In this document: positions 51,226 through 63,072 of the stretch, one piece after another
How positions within the stretch are numbered: position 1 is the stretch's first letter
Layout of the letters: each line of letters opens with the position of its first letter
Origin: Melampsora larici-populina 98AG31
Taxonomy: Eukaryota > Basidiomycota > Pucciniomycetes > Pucciniales > Melampsoraceae
Direction: 5' to 3'
Assembly: GCF_000204055.1 (NCBI RefSeq)
Contig: NW_006768786.1
Location: 368,518-432,517, forward strand
Length of the DNA stretch: 64,000 nucleotides
Notes under the pieces: generated by a model
Databases searched by the model: none
What the model saw: only the letters and a program-made list of their open reading frames with translations
What the model was told of the DNA's origin: nothing
Position numbers and translations under genes: made by a program

Positions 51226-54200
51226 TCATGCTTCATCTTCATTTTCGCGACCCGATATTGGTCCATTGGCCTGTTGGCGTTGCCGTTCTTCAGTGTATCG
51301 GTTGATCAAAGTGTCCATTTTGATCGATTGAAACATATCTCGAATGACTGATGGCACTGAATAGCAACCATCAGCCACAAGTGCGAAGTTGGAACCGTCC
51401 AATGGCTTAAAGACGTAGATGATATCACTTGCATCAAGAAGACTAAAAGTCCAGGATGGAGACAATTCGGAAGTGGCCATGGCCACAGGCAAGTTGGGTT
51501 TATAAGTCAACACTTGCACACCCACATGTGAAAGCTTTTTCCTGGAAGCCAAACTAGTCACAAAAGCATGCTTCTTTGAAATATACTCATATACAATCAC
51601 AGTGTGACAAAGAAGCATTGTCTGAAAAGGTTTGTCAATCAGCACCTGCGTCTACTCCATAGATGAGGAAGCCGCAGTGAAGATGGACTTACTCGATTTC
51701 TGATCGCTAAGAGGAATTTTCCTGGCTCAATTGGGTTTTCAGTCGTAATGAATCCCCCATCAAAAAGCTTTTGCAAGTCAACTTCTCAGCGATGTGAAGT
51801 GTTTGTGATAGCACCAGCCAAATTGATTTTGATTTGAATATTCCAGCGGTGTCTGCGTGCGGCACCAGTTGGTGTGCTCACTAAGCTCTTCATGTACACC
51901 GCAATCTCCTTTGAACATTCACTTGGATTCAAATCACCCGTTTTAGTTTTGTTGATGCTTTCTCCCAGCTCGTTGGGTTTGATGAGAAGTCTCTTGTTTC
52001 CTTTATGACGAGCAAGCTGACTATCGTGCATGGTTCGAATGTGAATAAGATTGAGGCCACAGAGCTTCCCTTCTTCAACCAATACCCAGCGATCTTTGTT
52101 GGCCTTATATTTAGCGGAATCGAGGCCAAGTGGTGGATCATCTGTAGAACATATGGATGTTAAGTCTTGTATGATCAATCACACAGTGTAATCACAGCTA
52201 AACTTACCAGTTGGATTCATTAAGCTGGCAATGGAGATTGCTGCGTTTTGAATGGCATCCGCTTCAACCTCGTCAGGGACTTGATTGAGCAAGAGATCAA
52301 GCTTGTTTTGCTCCTTTGCTAACAAAGCAGCTTCAGAAAACGCAAGCTCCTCAGGCCATTCACCTGATTTTGCACCATATCTTACTCGATAATCCTTTGT
52401 TGCACATACCGATACATCTACATTATATATGTGATTAGAAATCGGAAACTCAGTTGGATGATTGGTTTTGAATGTACTTACCCGGTGTGTCATCCTCATC
52501 CTCAATAGGGATTTTGAACTCCTCAAGCACACTATCAATGTCTAGCTCTTCGTCGTCTGATTCTAACGGACCCATTCCAGCTAACTCTGCCAAGCTATTG
52601 GCAATCTTGTTGGCAGTAGTGAGTTCGTGTGCGATTTCAGCATTTGTTGGCCAAGTCCGGAGGAGTTCAAAGTTTTCAGCAACTTCTTCATCGCCAAATG
52701 CATATTGATAGCCGGCATGCAAGTGCTCCGAAGGCGGTATTTTGATTCTGCCACCCATGGCACTTTTGACCACTGCATGGATTTTAGGCATCATAAATCG
52801 GGCATCCAGGACTGAGAAGCGTGGTGAAACTACTCGCATCCATCCAAATATATGCTTGCAAGGTTCAGTTCCATGCTTCCAAGGGCAGAGAGGGTATTCA
52901 GGATAGTATTTGCAATGAGCTATGATCAAAGCTAGAAGTGATATAGGAAGAGTTGAAAAAATTTTGAAGCTCGGGTGTGAAATACAATTTTGGTGAAAAC
53001 TCATTAGACCATTGGTTTCCTTTTCGCGTTTTTGAAGGTAAGATTTCCAACGTCGTAGGAAGAAGCCTGCAGTCCACGCAGACCGTATACGTTCATGGTG
53101 ACCGATCTTCTTGTTTAACCACAAATCAACCAATTCCCCAATGACATATAGATAAATTGCCAAACCGGTATTGTTTTCAAGCCGAAGTGCAGCGGCTAGA
53201 GTTGGAGCACTAAAAGTCCGCAGCGCACGACCATCATCTTGTTTATCAGAATCAAATACATCCTTGGGGTGAAGTGGAGAGTCGGCCATTTTAAGGATCT
53301 CTGCAAGCTGCTGGATAGTGACCGTGGAATTTCCAATAACCATCAAGCAAGCACCTGAAAGTAACTGGTTTGCACCAGTCTTTCGAGCGTGCTTGGGGTC
53401 TTGAATACTTATGATTGGGCGGGGTGGATTTCCAAAAAGTGGAATCTTGATATAAACATTGAGACTTGCTTTTGAATAGTTATAAAATTGGGTCGACTTT
53501 TGAACTAGCTTTTCTTGAGCAGAGAACTCGGTCGCAGCTCCGTCCGCTCCCATTGAAAGAATGTTGATTCCGGCCTCATGAGCAAGTGTGATGACCTTCT
53601 CGTGCTCTGATGCGATGTCGTCGGCTCCTTCATTTGATCGACTAGCAATGAGAGCTACTACATATGTTGGAACATTTGGGAGAGGTACCTGGATGGTATA
53701 TGCTCGTATCTAAATCAAAATGAATCAAGATGTCAGCATATCAAAATACATAGATAGTCTATCATAGACTTTCTTACCTGCGAGCATAATTTGTCCTCCT
53801 TGACTATTTCCTCCACTAAGCTGCGAAGCTCCTCTGCATTTTTGAAGGGCACATCTGGCCCCTGTGCACCAACCAAGAAACCGTTGTGGTGTCGAAGCGT
53901 TTTGACACATACTGTCTGATCAGAAGCCGCTGCAATGGGGCCCGAGTAACCGAGGGTTGCCAGGTTGGTTGCAATTCGAGTGAAGTTGGCAACATGGATC
54001 CCAGGCTCCATTTTCCCACCTTCACGAGCTTGAATTTGACGTTGACTCCGTGCGGTTCGACCGGCAAAGGTTTTGGTGAACAGGTTGAGAGCGGAACGAC
54101 TCATTGCTCCAAGTGTTGTTAGACAATCATCAAGATACGGATCCACTCACATTCCTCGAAGCGACTTGCCTGCATCTTCACGCTCTGCTCGCACCGTAAC

Positions 54201-55983
54201 CCCCATGATTAATCCTTTCACAGCTTCACGATTCTTGAAGAGCCCTTTTTTTGCCAAGATAGAAACATGGTTTAAGTAGTTGCTAAAGTCTCCACCCTGC
54301 GAAGATTCGAGAGATTTTCCACATGTGCGAAGGTCATGGAACTCTACAAGTTTGGCATTATACGCATCAGTCTCAACAAGCGTGTCGTTGGTGAACTTGA
54401 GGGTATCAGCTCCAGCGTATTTGTGATTGATTGCACTGTTTAAACTTTGGACTTCTTTGAGTGAACAACACTTGGAGCAGGCCGTATTGGGATCGGATTT
54501 TCTGTGTATGAATGTCTTGAGGCACACCGGAGAGTAGATAGCGTTTCGAGACCCGTGCCGTTTAACTAGCCAAATAGCGCGTGCATCTAATGCGTCTAGA
54601 AATTTGGCCTTGTCGGCCTTCGATAAGGACTTTTCGGTAGCGTTCTCGCCAAAGAGCTCCTTGCACAGCTTGTGTCGTACATTACCGCGGTAAATTGTAC
54701 AAGTATTCTCTAGAAAAGTTTCGATGCTCTGCGTTGCTCGTGATTGAATCCATGTGACATTGTTTAAACCAGGACATGCAATCTCAGAGTAGCCTCTTTT
54801 CAAACGCTGGACGACTGCTGGGTCCTTTGGCGTAGCTGAAAAGAAAGTCGTCAGGACTTTACTGGAACGAATATCGGCTGTCTTCTTGATACACGTAGCT
54901 GATTGAATCATTTGGCATATGAATTTCTGTTTTTTGGTAGATACGAATTGAATAACATAAATCAAAGCTCACCGGTTTTCCAGTGTTCTTGTGCTCCCTC
55001 AATTCGTCCACCGTGTAAGTTCTTCTTCTTCGCTCCACAATGGCACCAAAACTCTTTCCTCCTGAACAGGTCTTCAATCTTGCATCGGTCACACACCTTG
55101 CTGGGTTTTGACAGGGGACACAGCTCCAGTAAGTCGGAAACTGTCGAGACATACTGTCGTTTGGCGTTAGGTTTGACTTGGACCGGAAGCGAGCTTTTGG
55201 CTTCTTTCGGTTCCTCAGCATCCGAAGAGATCAGATTAATCTCGAGTGGTGGCTTTTTTGCAGGTATCAAGGTATGTGAACTTGTCGATTGCTTAGGTTC
55301 ATCGCCATCTGAAGACATTAGATCGATCTCGACTTGTTGGCTTTGTTTGGCTGGGGGTTTTTCAAGCTGGCTGATGGAAGCATTCGGATCCGCATTGGGT
55401 TTAGAAACAACTCGGCGTTTCATTCCTTTGCCTCTAGAGGAGGGTGGCGGTCCAGAACCGGGGGGACTGTGTGGTCGGCAATCCATCCCTTTCTTGTTGA
55501 TCAAGACTGAGGATCAAATACCTCATAGTCAGCTTATGTGCGATTACATGTTTGAAGTTTGCAAAAGGACAAGAAGCGAAAAGAGAAAAACATACCTTTA
55601 ACAAGCCAGAGGATATTCTCCATCTTAACCTTGACCACTTGATCAGAATCTGACTCCCATCCAGGCGGCTTGACTAGTCTCCTAGCCTTATCGACCTCTG
55701 AGTCCCACAGATCATGCTTGCGAGCCTCGCCAAGCCACTTCATCACCAATTTGAGTCCATGAGGACCTTTTTGTATATGATTGTGTCCCTCTTGCACACC
55801 AAACAACGCATCCAGCTTACAGTTAGCTGCATACCACATACCCTCCTCTTCATATTCAGGAGGTAGATATGGTGCGCCCGAGAATTTCTTGTATATTTCA
55901 TCGGAGGTGGTGGCCAGACGGATGAAAGGTGAACTTTCCGTCAAGAGGATGATCTCATCAATAACTTGATCAAGTAATGGCAT
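51226..55983 (-). CDS. transposase-like protein (RNase H-fold type) with SUMO-interacting-like motifs
   Basis: Exons 55596-55983, 54973-55506, 54151-54898, 53778-54099, 52482-53709, 52208-52417 and one from 52141 join in frame; the last part (about 51799 to 51693, then 51226-51645) has an uncertain junction near 51800. Total is about 1400 residues. In order: an N-terminal domain (MPLLDQVIDE); a basic linker with two near-identical motifs EIDLMSSDGDEPK and EINLISSDAEEPK, which look like SUMO-interacting motifs; a Cys pair CDRC with CHCG; a second CSKCC cluster; then a catalytic-like region with Asp in ASDQTV, Asp in MGADGAATEF, Asp in IQDPKHARKTGANQLL and Glu in HGTEPCKHIFGWMR. The DG...DPKH...E order recalls P-element/THAP9 or KDZ transposases. 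The gene lies within matching TIRs. The exact family is not identified. Confidence 0.75.
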
Positions 55984-56340
55984 GGTGGTTTAGTGTTTAA
56001 TGGTTGGATATATTTCAAAATAACCTGAAACCTGCGGGAAGGTGCAATAGCAAAAAATATTGAGTGTGTAACAACATCTTAAGATCAAGAAATGGACATA
56101 CCTATAGAATTTCAAGAAGGATGTGATGTGATAGTTTGTCAACTAAGTTTCCAAATGTGCAATGTTGAATGAATAAAGTTTGAACTTTGCAAGATCACTA
56201 AATCCAAGTCCTGGTGGTGGTCTGTGGTGGACCGTGGTAAATTGTGCTGTGTAACTCTACATAACCACAACTTTGCCGGTCACAGGGCTTTTTTTTCCTC
56301 GCCCCGTCTACTCTGAGGACTTAACCCGTCCTTCAAAACA

Positions 56341-56509
56341 CGACTTTTCTCATCAGAAGCATGCGGCGGGACCACCAATTTCCCGACATGTTTCATCAGA
56401 AGCTTTTTTGCCAAAAAGCTCGAAAAACCCTCAAAAACCCCGAACCCGACATTTTTCATCAGAAGCATCCAAAATTTGGAAGGCCAAAACCCGACTTTTT
56501 TCATCAGAC
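56341..56509. repeat. subterminal repeats of the transposon's right end
   Basis: Four copies of CGACNTTTTTCATCAGA start at 56341, 56383, 56447 and 56492; three continue AGC. Inverse or variant copies lie at about 50010-50028, 50063-50085 and 50959-50980 in the left end. Such arrays normally bind the transposase. Confidence 0.8.
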
Positions 56510-56543
56510 AGGCCAGTAGGAGCTTTCCAGGGTCCTGTTCAAC

Positions 56544-57013
56544 CTGAGGTTTTCTAGAGAAACAAACCAGAGGTCAAATTGATACAAGCAACTCTACCAT
56601 GCGTCGTCATTTCAGGGCATCTGGTTCTGCAATTTGATGTAGACTCGTCACTCATCAGCGTTTTGATCCTAACTGCATTTGGTGGAACTTATGATAAGTT
56701 TGCTTCCTGAGAATGGGCATGTTCACAAGCCCAGAACAAGATTCTGAGATTGGAAAAAGCTATAGAATTCGATACCACAAATGTCCATCAACCCAATAAA
56801 CATATTCCTAATATTAAAGAGGTCAGCACGTTCAGACACACCATTACTAGGGAAATATGCAAGGCGCCATTTTCACTCATTATTTGATTGAATTCAATTG
56901 GATTGAATAAGAAACGGAAATCCGTCCATCTGATAATAATAATACAAGCTTGATCAACTAAAGACAAATCCTCTTGTAGACTTGTAAAACCGATTGCCAA
57001 AAATTTCCTCAAA
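56544..57013. other. intergenic region
   Basis: This stretch lies between the transposon's right target duplication and the stop of the minus-strand Hsp20 gene. A long minus frame (56788-57186) overlaps the last Hsp20 exon in another frame and is not a gene. Confidence 0.4.
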
Positions 57014-57676
57014 TTATGATATTTGAATCCTACGAGCTTCTTTATTTGGTTTGACTTTTGGTATTTTAACTTCAAGTATGCCATCATTAAAACTAGCTTT
57101 AATTTGTTCATAACTAGTTGTCTCGGGTACAGAGATTGTTCGAAGATATTGACCAAAGCTTCGCTCCGAAACCTAAATATCAACATGCACCACAGATGAG
57201 GAAATATATGCCATCAGCCGCGCTGCAGGTGTGATAGGGTAGCTCTTAAGATGAGGATAAGTTTACTTACCCTGACGTTTCCTTGTTGGTGTTCAGCAGG
57301 AGACTTGGTCTCAGTGCTGACTGTCAAGCGTCCGTCATGAAGTTCGATTGAGATCTCCCCTGTGAAGCAAATAGCCTCCAAGGATGATGAGTGATTCAGT
57401 AGACCCAGGATATAGGATAAAATGGGCACACATACCTTTCTTGGCGCCAGGGAGCTCAATAGTCATGATCATTTCATCACTAGTCTCCACAAGGTCGATT
57501 TTGGGACGTATAGGTTGACGAATCAGCGTGGTGCCCGGCTTCGTGAGGGGATTGAGACCATTATGATTGGAAGATTTTGGGCCTGGTGAGGTGGGGCCAT
57601 ATCGATCCGTTACTAGTTTATCAAACATTGACTCAAATTCATCCCATTGAGACGGGAATACTAGCGAGTAAGACAT
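57014..57676 (-). CDS. small heat-shock protein (Hsp20, alpha-crystallin domain)
   Basis: Three exons (57436-57676, 57271-57359, 57014-57172) give 162 residues. A short N-terminal arm (LVFPSQWDEFESMFDKLV) precedes the alpha-crystallin domain: PKIDLVETSDEMIMTIELPG, EISIELHDGRLTVSTE, VSERSFGQYLRTISVP, and the closing ASFNDGILEVKIPK with an IQI tail, the I-x-I motif that docks into neighbouring subunits. These are ATP-independent cytosolic chaperones. The gene is divergent from and paralogous to the one at 58242-58885. Confidence 0.95.
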
Positions 57677-58241
57677 TGCTGTAGGCGAAGGAGAAGTTCA
57701 AAGTGAGAATGCTGGAAATGTGATGGTTGTGTATTGGGTTGTTGTCCGCGATGAGGAACAATGACAAAAAGCACAGGTGATGATTTATAGAATAGGCTAG
57801 GCATGCCATAGCAATGCGTTTAACAAAAATCGATGATGACATGTTTCCTTTGACGGTGCATTTCGAGTGATTTCGAGCAAAGGCTAGAGAAGGAGTTCCA
57901 GTTCGAGAACATACTTGAATCACATCACGGTATAAGCATATTTTGAACTATGTACAAAATGCTGTGATGTCATGACTCGACTCCTCGACCGTTGATGGTG
58001 GAAAAGTTCCAGAGATATGAAGAACAAATCTTGAAGTTCTGGAATTTGCTACGCAATTATCGAATGGAATCATGAAACCTCCTATCTATGAGCATGACCT
58101 GACTATATATAATACCTTTCCCGATGCCACCATTGGACGAACTCCAGACGAATATCTTCATCAAGAGAACATCACACCTCAAACTCACATCTTATCAACT
58201 TCGACGAATATCTTGCAACTCAACAAACGATAACCTCCAAA
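57677..58241. promoter_or_regulatory. bidirectional promoter with heat-shock-like elements
   Basis: The 565-bp space between the two start codons is shared. GTTCGAGAAC (57901-57910) and TTCTGGAA (58037-58044) carry TTCNNGAA cores of heat-shock elements, and further single TTC/GAA units surround both. TATATATAATA at 58104-58114 lies 128 bp upstream of the plus-strand ATG, and a TATAAAT on the minus strand near 57783-57789 lies about 107 bp upstream of the other. Heat-shock-factor control of both genes is inferred. Confidence 0.65.
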
Positions 58242-58885
58242 ATGGCATTATTTCCTTCTCAATGGGATGACTTTGAATCCCTCTTTGACAAATTAGTCAC
58301 TGATCGTTACGGTCCTGCTACCAATGGCTCTAGAACAAATGGAAATGATCCCAATTCTAATTCGGTGGTTCCACAAGGTTCAAGCATTGTTAAGAAAGTA
58401 ATGCGGCCTAAGATGGACATTGTTGAAACGGATGACGCCTTCATTATGACCGCTGAATTTCCTGGCGCTAAAAAAGGTGAGGTTCTGAACTTTTTGGCTC
58501 TTTGATTAGACGTTCTTCTCCTTACTGATAAAGTCTGGGTCTTGTTTCATTGTCGTAGAGGACATTTCCATCGACCTTCAAAATGGCCGGCTCACAGTCT
58601 GTAGTGAAACTAAATCTTCAAATGAACACAAAGAAGGGAATGTGAGAGTAAGTAATGAACCAGCTGATACTCTGGTACTAATCATGTGGATTCACCAACA
58701 GCTCTAACAAATATCCCATTCTGCAGGTATCCGAAAGGTCTTTTGGAACTTTCTGTCGAACGGTAGCCGTACCACAAACAATCACTCACGATCAAATCAA
58801 AGCTGCCTTCAATGAAGGTGTACTTGAGCTAAAAGTTCCTAAAGTCAAAACAAACACCGAATCACACAAAATCCAAATCGCCTGA
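58242..58885 (+). CDS. small heat-shock protein (Hsp20, alpha-crystallin domain)
   Basis: Three exons (58242-58476, 58559-58647, 58727-58885) give 160 residues. The arm LFPSQWDDFESLFDKLVTD is followed by the alpha-crystallin domain: MDIVETDDAFIMTAEFPGA, DISIDLQNGRLTVCSETKS, VSERSFGTFCRTVAVP, AAFNEGVLELKVPK and a terminal IQIA. Introns fall at the same phases as in the divergent paralogue, and exons 2 and 3 are exactly equal in length (89 and 159 nt), so the pair arose by inverted duplication. Function as a chaperone is secure. Confidence 0.95.
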
Positions 58886-60117
58886 ACCATGTTGTGATTC
58901 TTCACCTATTGGATTCCTTTTTGGCTTGAATCCTTCATTCTTCTTTCAAAAAAATTGTCTTATTATTCTTGTATGATGTGATAGGACCTCAACGCTCATC
59001 CTCAGCAGAGAGTTAAGAAGTACCAAACCATCGAATATTTTCCCTAATTTTGTTGATTTCCAGTTGTATCTTTTTAACTTACAAACCTGAATGAAAATTT
59101 CAACTTGTTTCTTCTCATCATGTCCTCTGCAATATATACTTAAGTTTGCAAGCTCATAGTTATTTGGGTCATGTACCTTCGGCCCCAGTAGAAAACCAGA
59201 CAGGGAAGCCTCAGCCACATGTCAATCTGTGCTATGGTAAGGTGACAATTTACGTTCATTCAAGACAGCGCATCAAAATTACCGTGTTGGTCCTTGGCTG
59301 GAACCCTGTGGAGCCCCATGATAATCTCACATATGCCACTACGGCAAGTTTACGACTCGCATCAGAGATAGTCTTGGTGTGATGGACAGTAAATTAGTAA
59401 TATATTTCAGTCACATTTGATGTTCTGACCAGAGCTTGCTCCCCTGGCCGAAGTGACATCCACCGATTCCAAACACTCCAAGACGCTGAGGGGCCCCACA
59501 TGACAGAAGACGGCGTACTGTGGGCTACCGCATCAGGCTGTCCTCCCAATATAGATCTTAAAACTCTGTCATTTGACCCACTCCCAGGCACACATCGGCA
59601 GGCCATGGACGCATAACAAAATCCCACGTTGTTTATTCTCGTTCGCTGGATGGATGCATACTTCGGAACAGTGTATGTTGCGTTATAATTCGGCCGCGAC
59701 TCTTGGAAGAGTCAAGTGGCACCAACTGTCCAGCTAAAACACGAATCGGTTCCTCATCATGCTTTATCCTGGGCCGCCGGCATCAGAAAAAGTAGAACAA
59801 ACATTTAATAAAAACAAATACCAAAGGCGACGTCATAATCTATACACACATGGAGGCAAACTGTTACTCTTTTGAGGACCATCAACGAGACTTTACTCAT
59901 ATATTTTTAGTAATTGACTTTTTGAGAACAAATTTAAGATTTAAAAGGCTCAAACACGCGTACTTCATGAAGGGGTATGTGAAAATGAAAGTCGGAACTT
60001 GGAACAATCGGTACTAGAGAGGACCATATCCATCCAGGACATACATATTCAAGCTAACACCGGTATCGTTCGCTTCAAGCACCTACAGCATATTCGACGG
60101 TCCATAGCGTCAATGAA
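58886..60117. other. intergenic region between convergent genes
   Basis: This holds 3' flanks of the Hsp20 gene and the DDT/WHIM gene. Frames around 58946-59627 on both strands are antisense to one another and have no motif. Confidence 0.35.
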
Positions 60118-63072
60118 TCAGTTCGAGGTTGAGTCTTCTTCAATGATAACAGCTGGAAGTAGAGCTGTCGGGTCGTCGCCGGTGGATTCCAATGATACTG
60201 GCTCGTCCATGTCAAAGATAGAGCTGAGCTGATCGGGGTCAGACTTCAAATCACGGGCGCCTTCAGCATCTTCCGTTTTATTCAGTTCGGATACATGAGT
60301 CAAAGGTTTCTTCTCCGTCTCCACTTCTGAACCACTCCCATCCTCATCGTCATCACCCATTGAGGCTAACCTCGCCTGAAGAGTCGCCAAAGAGCTTGTG
60401 TTTGCTGATGTGGAAGTCGAATAATCATGACCATCAGCAATGTCTTGTGCAGTTACTGGCGTCTTCAGTACAATTCCCGAGCCGGGCTTGGCGATACTTA
60501 TTTTCCTAGGTGGCAATGGCTTCGCAGCGTCTATATATCATACATGAATCAGGTCAGTCAGGTCCAGGAGAGACATGTTACGCTCGCGACAAAGAACACT
60601 GACATTTATTGTTTCCCGCGACGTACACCAGCTTGCCACGGCTCCAAACGCTTAGATTGCCATTTCCTTCCCCTGGTACCGCACTAGTCTCGGAACGTTC
60701 ACTGCGTTCCGGTGAGGCTGTCACTTTGGCACGAGACCAGGCAGAGGGGGCGTCCAATTTGGCAGGTTCTGAAGCTTCGGATTTAGATATCTCTTCTTCT
60801 TCTACCACTTCCGCCTCCTCCTGCAGTTTGTTTTTGACACGAGAGCTTCTCCTTTCGCCTTGAGGTGCTTCAGACTAAGGGTAGAATTCAGGGAAAGTTT
60901 CATAAATCAAGAGCAAACAAATTATCGTATCTGAAGATGCGCAGGCCAGAAGGAGTGAGCATTTAGCGAACCTTGCTTAAAGAGGATCCTTTTGATTTTG
61001 ATTGGCGACATTTCTTCGCAAGAGAGTCTTTAGAAACGCTTGGGTCAGCGTCTTCATCTTCGTCAATGTCCATGTTATAATTATCTTGAACATCTCCGTC
61101 AGCCATCGTTTCGTCCCAAGATTTATCCTCAACCTCGGAATCATCATCGCTACGGGCAATCTTTCGTCGTTTACGCCCGTTTTGTTTACTATTTGAGCTC
61201 TCTTCTTTGACACCTTCGTCAAACTTTTGCAGCTCGCGCTCAAATTGTCGATCACTAAGATCTGAGTCGACTACGTAGTCGGGTTTTTTTGCTTGCGCGC
61301 GAAGTCTAGAGCTCACGCGACCCCCTAGAATGTTTGATATGTCGACATTGACGTTTTCCTTGACTCTCTGTTGTTCAGCAAGTCTTCTCTGACGCCGAAT
61401 TTCTATGGCTTCTAGGCGAGCCTTTTCTTCAAGAATCTGTTGGACGCGCTGGAAAAGGTTCAAAGGGATGAGTTGCTTGTCAATGATCGACAGCAAATCA
61501 CTATCTGAACAATATTGAGATTGGTTCTTGGACCTTACCTTCTTCCCATTTTCAATTCTGGGTTTAGCAACATCGTCGATGGCTTTGTTTAATTGCCACT
61601 CACGTTTGAGTTTTGGGTCGATTTTTTTGCTAGGTGATCCGTTTTTCTTACTTCCAGTCAAAAACATGGCAGGTACTTTTCCTTTTGATTTGACTGGTTT
61701 GCCATCTTGCCCTGCGTCACCGGACGAAGGGGACGGTAGAGGTAATAGCGAAGGATCGTTATCCAGTCGACTCTGAGCAATTAAAAATTCCTCTTGCGTG
61801 GAACTAAGCACATCCCACGAGCAATTGGATTTATGTGGATTTCCAGAGCAATAAATCCTTGGCGAGTCTGACAAGACATACCACATGTACCCAAGAGGAA
61901 TCACAGTACTGGTAAATTGTCACGTATAAAGACATCTGTGATAGCAGTAAAGGTACATACCATCGATTTGCCACCAAGTTTTCATGTCGCGGTCAAGTCC
62001 CAATGGTCGAATCAAGAGAGGGTTTTCGATTGCTACCGGCTGCTCAAGGCTGGCTTTGCCAGTGTTCGTAGATGCCTTAGAAGAGGCCGAATTTTTCGAT
62101 GGCTTTCCGAGGGCCTTCTCATAATTTTCGTCAACAATTGAGCGGATATTTTGAGAGTAGGACAGCTGGTGGTCCACGAGGGTCCTGAGTAAGTGAATCT
62201 GCCGAAGATTCAATTGCGATACAATGGGAATATCATTTTGTTTTAGTGCTTTCAAAAAACTCCTTTTGAGGTGCATCCTTGAGCCAAAAGTGAAATTGTG
62301 CGATTGGAATCATTAGAGAAGCATACCTTTTCCTTCCAATCCAAATTCCAGAAACCGTCCTGGCTAGTCTTCAGGAGGTTTTCTTGCCATTTCAAAAGAG
62401 CATTCGAAGGAATTTTTTCCTTCGCTTTTAAGACTGTGTCCACGTATTGGGACAACCAGCGTTGCCAATTGGCTGTGTTTACCAGCTTGAGGTTCTCGTG
62501 GAAGATCTTGATGATGGCTGTTAGTATGTCACGATCATTATTTTCGACCGCCTTTTCGAACTGCAAAAGTAGAAGTGTCGAGCCGTATATCGCAGCCATT
62601 CAGCCACTCATGTCGGTTGCATAAGCAAGATTTTTTTCTGGACGTGTAAAATTCACTCACATCGATGACGTTTTGTATTCTTAATGCAATCTCAATATCT
62701 TCAGATAAAGAAGTGAATTTGCATATGAAAGCCCACACGTACTGAGGGGGTAAATTTGTTTGAGGTTTAGGATTAATTGGAAGATATATAGGCAGTCAGG
62801 AGTCAAGTACGAAATTGCTCGGCTATCCCTGCCATCCCAGTGCGAAGTGCAGATCTTGACGATATATCACAGAACGTGATGTGGATTACAAAGGCACTTA
62901 CTGCAGTTTCCCAACTTTCGCTTGGTTTGTCGAGTATCTCTGTCCTTTTAGAGGGAAGGTCAACAGAAGCAGGGGTGTTTTGCTGAACTGACTGTGTGAT
63001 ATTGAATGTTTGAGGCTCTGATGTGACTTCGGGAAGAAGCTGACTGGCTTCAGACATCACGGTGAGGGACAT
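60118..63072 (-). CDS. DDT/WHIM-domain chromatin protein (RSF1-like)
   Basis: Seven exons (62902-63072, 62661-62741, 62327-62560, 61957-62198, 60972-61908, 60604-60874, 60118-60530) join in frame to 782 residues. A DDT-like segment (YVWAFICKFTSLSEDIEIAL, then ILTAIIKIFHENLKLVNTAN) is followed by a WHIM1-like helix (IHLLRTLVDHQLSYSQNIR) and a WHIM2-like block (RPLGLDRDMKTWWQIDG, then YVLSDSPRIY). The rest is charged and disordered with acidic runs, a coiled coil (EEKARLEAIEIRRQRRLAEQ) and KRRK-type basic clusters. This order matches RSF1/CECR2-type subunits that pair with ISWI ATPases in nucleosome spacing. The fourth exon is placed at CGGCAG (62199-62204); a longer version would include LKQNDIPIVSQLNLRQ but no in-phase acceptor was found for it. 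Confidence 0.7.

Larger units (their letters stand above)
49983..56537. mobile_element. complete DNA transposon with multi-exon transposase-like gene
   Basis: The left end CAGGACCCTGGAAAGC is repeated inverted at the right end; the first 24 bases are identical in both arms and similarity continues (TCTGATG, then a CGGG/CCGAC motif). The flanks are a perfect 6-bp direct repeat TTCAAC (49977-49982 and 56538-56543). A motif of the form CCCGACNTTTTTCATCAG recurs four times inside the right end (56341-56509) and in inverted or variant form three times in the left end, like transposase-binding sites. One gene (51226-55983) fills the interior. Total length is 6555 bp, of which 832 bp are a Harbinger-like insertion with its TSD, leaving about 5.7 kb. 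TIR and TSD match no superfamily I can name with certainty. Confidence 0.88.

Noticed and set aside
56788..57186. 132-codon minus-strand frame
   Set aside because: It overlaps the last exon of the Hsp20 gene in another frame and has no motif.
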